DNA from: Symsagittifera roscoffensis
Taxonomy: Eukaryota; Xenacoelomorpha; Acoela; Convolutidae
Assembly: GCF_963678635.1 (NCBI RefSeq)
Contig: NC_087064.1
Location: 75,850,213-75,914,212, forward strand
Direction of reading: 5' to 3'
DNA: 64,000 bases
The notes below the pieces were generated by a model. The model did not search any database, had not been told where the DNA came from, and was given only the letters and a program-made list of their open reading frames with translations. Of the stretch, positions 60,816 to 64,000 are shown in pieces (position 1 is the stretch's first letter; every line of letters begins with the position of its first letter). Position numbers and translations under genes: made by a program.

Positions 60816-61022
60816 ATATTCTCACGCTGTTAACTGGGGCTTTCATCGCGCATAACTGACTCCTATGATATTAGAATTTCGACACCATTTGCATATTATT
60901 TCGAAGAATATGAGATGTTTGAAGATAAAAACACAGGATGACAACTGTGAACAAGCAACGAAAAACTTTTCCTTGCACCATTCGAAACCAAATTATTTTG
61001 ATTTTAATTCTATCCGGTAATT

Positions 61023-61660
61023 TAACCTATTTTTATAAATTGCATTGCAAGTGCGTTTTTTTTGCAATATCATGAGCAAATTAAACAATTGTTTTTGAGA
61101 ATCAAAAAACCAAGGCAAACAAAACCTACAACTGCTTAGTTCTGCATTCTCTCGCTGAAGTAGTGAACTATCTCTGAGTTGATTAAGAATAGCAATTGTT
61201 ATTAGTCGGGTTCCCAAGCTTAGTGCGATAGTGAATGTTTCAACAAACCGCAGGCCTCCATTATAACAAAAATAATTTCAATTTTTTTTAAAATGAAATC
61301 CCTCTCTTGCAAAATCTACATACGATGTCACTAATAAACTTTTAAACAGCGTTGACTGCAGAGAAAACAGCTGATAGTTTTAATTAAAATTTTTCTTAAA
61401 GCAAATTTGATTTTTAACCTATGAAGAAACAAGCTAACATCTTTCTCTGGGCTTGACAAACAAATGTCAAAATTTACAGAAGTTTTACTATTCAGTTCAA
61501 ACACTTGATAAAATTCAAAAAAGTTTCCTAATCAGTACACACTAGAAGTGCAAAAGAGTTGTATCAATTACACTAAAATTTTCTTAATAATTTTTTACAA
61601 CATATGAATTTTTGTGATGTACAGATTTTCCACAATCACAAAAATTCTAATTTCCATTAA
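61023..61660. other. AT-rich intergenic, nothing recognised
   Basis: No supported gene or repeat between the retroelement and the foldback element. Confidence 0.4.
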
Positions 61661-61854
61661 TTAGACTAGCAAAAAACTGTTTCGTTCTATTAAAAGCTTA
61701 CGTGATGCTAAGCAGAGCTCAAAAGACACGTTAACTAGTTACGTTTCCGCATTTTTCGTCCATTCAGACCCAAAAATACGGAGCGGAAAGTGTCTTCTCA
61801 ACGTGCCTTTTGAGCTCTGTTTTGAAAAGTCGAAACAGTTTTTTGCTAGTCTAA
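61661..61854. mobile_element. foldback element, 24-bp perfect terminal inverted repeats
   Basis: TTAGACTAGCAAAAAACTGT... at 61,661-61,684 is the exact reverse complement of 61,831-61,854. The complementarity resumes inward around GAGCTCAAAAG.CACGTT after a 17-nt asymmetry, so most of the 194 bp can fold on itself. No clear target duplication. Confidence 0.8.
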
Positions 61855-62210
61855 AAAGTTGGAAATTTCAGTTTTTGTATTATGCGAATTCTTTACATCA
61901 CAGCATTTAAATCTTGTGAAAAAGTGAACATTGTTAGTTTTAGTGAAAAGGATATATCAAAATTGCACTTCTGGTTTGTGCTGATTAAAAATTTTTTTGA
62001 ATTTTATGAAGTGATTGAACTAAGAAATAATACTTCGGTGATTTTTTTATATTTATTTGTTGAGAGAGTGATGTTTAGTTGTTGGCTCAATTTTTGAAAA
62101 ATTTCGATTTTGCTGTAACAAAGTTTCTAATCAAAATTCTGAGCTGTTTTCTGTCCATTCAAGGCTGTTTAAAATTTTCTAAATTACATCTTTTTTCATC
62201 ATGCATGCAG

Positions 62211-62438
62211 GAGAGAGATTTTAGAAATGATCACCCATATAATGAAGTCCTGCAGCGAGTCGAAAGATTCACTGTCGCACTAAGCTTGGAAACCGGACTA
62301 AGAATGATTGCAATCATGTTTTTTGAACACGAGCCTTCAATTCTGTTAATGTGGTTCTTCTTTTTTCAAGCTTTGTTTTTCAGATTGGGTGTTTTCATAA
62401 TTGGAAAAAAACACTGTGCACTCAAATTTTGTTCCTAA
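62211..62438 (+). pseudogene. exon-like frame in unit 1
   Basis: After a CATGCAG acceptor-like site the frame reads RDFRNDHPYNEVLQRVERF and onward for about 35 unit-conserved codons, then crosses the deletion into unrelated sequence. It is unrecognised. The deletion fusion suggests that, if it was ever an exon, this copy is broken. Confidence 0.3.
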
Positions 62439-62684
62439 ATTAAACACCCTAATTTAGTTGTCGGTAGAAAAACTCATTATCTTGATCTTTATGAACAAGT
62501 TAATTTACTGAAAAGCAAAGCTTTTGCCTAATGAATATTTGTTGTTTTGTCATTTTCTGTTCTTCTCTTTTTTCACTAATCAGCTGTAACAAAGTTTCTA
62601 ATCAAAATTCTGAGCTGTTTTCTGTCCATTCAAGGCTGTTTAAAATTTTCTAAGTGACATCTTTTTTCATCATGCAGGAGAAAG

Positions 62685-62815
62685 ATTTTAGAAATGATCA
62701 CCCATATAATGAAGTCCTGCAGCGAGTCGAAAGATTCACTGTCGCACTAAACTTGGAAACCGGATTAAGAATGATTGCAATTCAAACTCAGCTCAGAGAT
62801 AGTTCACCAATTTAG
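62685..62815 (+). CDS. exon-like frame in unit 2, unrecognised
   Basis: Behind a CATCATGCAG acceptor the frame runs about 43 codons (KDFRNDHPYNEVLQRVERF, ending SSPI) to a TAG near 62,813. Unit 1 has three base differences over the shared stretch, two of them amino-acid changing (K/R and N/S), so constraint is not shown. It may be a small terminal exon of a gene on this strand. Confidence 0.3.
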
Positions 62816-63236
62816 TAAAAGATTGCAGAAACTAAACAATTGCAATTTTTGCTAGTCTTGGTTTTCTAATTCTCAATAATATAATTTTAGTTAGCACACG
62901 ATATTGCAAAAAAACACACACTTGCCATGAAAATTATAATATTAGGTTAAATCGCTTGATATTAGCAATCATGTTTTTTGAACACGAGCCTTCAATTCTG
63001 TTAATGGGGTTCTTCTTTGTTCAAGCTTTGTTTTTCAGATTGAGTGTTTTCATAATTGGAAAAAAACACTGTGCACTCACATTTTGTTCCCAAATTAAAC
63101 ACTCTAATTTAGTTGTCGGTAGAAAAACTCACTATCTTGATCTTTATGAACAAGTTAATTTACTGAAAAGCAAAGCTTTTGCATAATGAATATTTGTTGT
63201 TTTATCATTTCCTGTTCTTCTCTTTTTTTCACTAGC

Positions 63237-64000
63237 TATTGACTTAGGCTGGAGCGCTCTTATTCCATTTTTTTTCAGCATATTTTGCAACTCACAAAAA
63301 ACTGCTGTTTTTTTAGCGTATTCAACTATTATCTAGAAAAAAATTAGCTCGATTAGTGCTTGTAAAAACCTCAATGTTGAAAAAATTGTTTTCTGCTAAA
63401 AACATTGAAAGAGCCGAAACATCAACTGCTAAAAAAATAAGATTAAAAGGCGAAGAAAATTGATTTACTTCTTACAAACTTGCTTTCATTTTTTTTCTGC
63501 CTTTGGCGTCGGAATATTACTTTTTAAAGTAAACTTGCATGCAAAAATTTTGGTTTTTGATAAATTTTGCCTTTTTAATACAACCTTGTAAAAACATTTA
63601 ATACGACCTACGGTTTCTGATAACCAATGGAGTCAAACGTCTAAATTAAAGCTAATTGTTAATGAATCTAAGAAATCTTTTTTATAAAAAAATATGAGTT
63701 ATATATGAAATTTTTATTGATTTTTTGAGAAAAATTCTGTGAAAAACTATTTAATTGCAGTTGAATGCAGGAAGTTCAGTGTGCTCCGAACCAGAAGTGA
63801 TTAATGCACTTAATTTTTGAAGTTGTTTCAAAACAAAAAACAATGTTCGAAAATTTTTTTATTTTGAAAGAAATTAGTATGAATTTATTATAATTTGTTT
63901 TTAAAATTTTTAATTTCCCCAGTTTTTGAACTTATATCCACAGTCAACTAACAATAGACTTTTCCTAGAAAAACGTTAGCAGTCTGTTCAGCAGGTTGAA
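63237..64000. other. right edge, AT-rich
   Basis: No gene is supported. A TTTAATTGCAG acceptor near 63,768 is followed by only about 19 open codons. The sequence continues beyond the window. Confidence 0.4.

Larger units (their letters stand above)
57303..61010 (+). mobile_element. near full-length RLE-type retroelement, copy B
   Basis: A 3.7-kb insertion flanked by TATCCGGTAATT at 57,291-57,302 and 61,011-61,022 (12-bp target duplication). Order: a short 5' leader, a 9-bp repeat array, an acidic N-terminal frame, a YADD reverse transcriptase, a CCHC-type zinc motif and a restriction-like endonuclease, then a 190-bp 3' UTR. There are no long terminal repeats and no poly(A). Copies A and B share the 3' end up to about TTTTGATTT and then have different short tails (17 and 6 nt). 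RT followed by RLE resembles the R2/CRE group of non-LTR elements, but the RT motifs differ enough that I leave the clade open. The coding frame is interrupted about four times. Confidence 0.88.
62111..63236 (+). repeat. tandem duplication with exon-like core
   Basis: Unit 1 is 62,111-62,580 and unit 2 is 62,582-63,236. They match closely, except that unit 1 lacks about 190 bp (between GATTGCAAT and GCAATCATG; in unit 2 the extra sequence ends about 62,970), consistent with deletion between GCAAT repeats. Confidence 0.85.

Overview
This is animal (metazoan) genomic DNA: AT-rich, with spliced genes, GT-AG introns preceded by long T-tracts, AATAAA signals, a non-LTR-type retroelement and a hAT MITE. 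I cannot name the species. The genes are intron-poor for an animal: a HERC1 homologue carries more than 12 kb of coding sequence in one exon. That points to an invertebrate lineage with heavy intron loss. All recognised genes are on the + strand.

Layout. 1-2,400: unrecognised sequence, broken open frames and a GA/GATA microsatellite. 3,804-5,497: a p24/TMED cargo-receptor gene whose first exon lies between the arms of a 220-bp inverted repeat. 6,397-8,702: an ITPK1-type inositol phosphate kinase in two exons. 9,604-12,349: a NASP-type histone chaperone in two exons. 12,350-17,452: repeats and a decayed reverse-transcriptase relic on the minus strand. 17,479-29,643: the giant HERC1 exon (RLD1, SPRY, UBA-like, Cys/His-rich, WD40-like, RLD2). 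It ends in a phase-0 donor that must be joined to a downstream HECT exon.

The most interesting region is 29,644-47,039. A 6.5-kb block containing the complete HECT terminal exon and its poly(A) signal has been duplicated in tandem. In the second block a 1,638-bp sub-unit was further amplified. The result is four HECT-start exons behind identical splice acceptors: two complete ones (33,109-34,428 and 42,856-44,175; 431/439 residues identical, both with the catalytic Cys) and two truncated ones (39,580-39,903 and 41,218-41,541) that stop after about 107 residues and lack the catalytic Cys. The locus could therefore make one giant scaffold with alternative ligase modules, or with decoy ends.

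47,040-64,000 is repeat-dominated: a hAT-like MITE with an 8-bp target duplication inside an exon-like frame, a likely first coding exon (50,497-50,627), an inverted-repeat element inside a tandem array, two copies of a YADD reverse transcriptase plus restriction-like-endonuclease retroelement (one 5'-truncated, one near full length, each with 11-12 bp target-site duplications), a foldback element, and a duplicated exon-like unit near the right edge.

A shared feature is that every recognised start codon sits 7 to about 26 nt after a T-rich AG splice acceptor. This suggests either 5'-UTR introns everywhere or spliced-leader trans-splicing.
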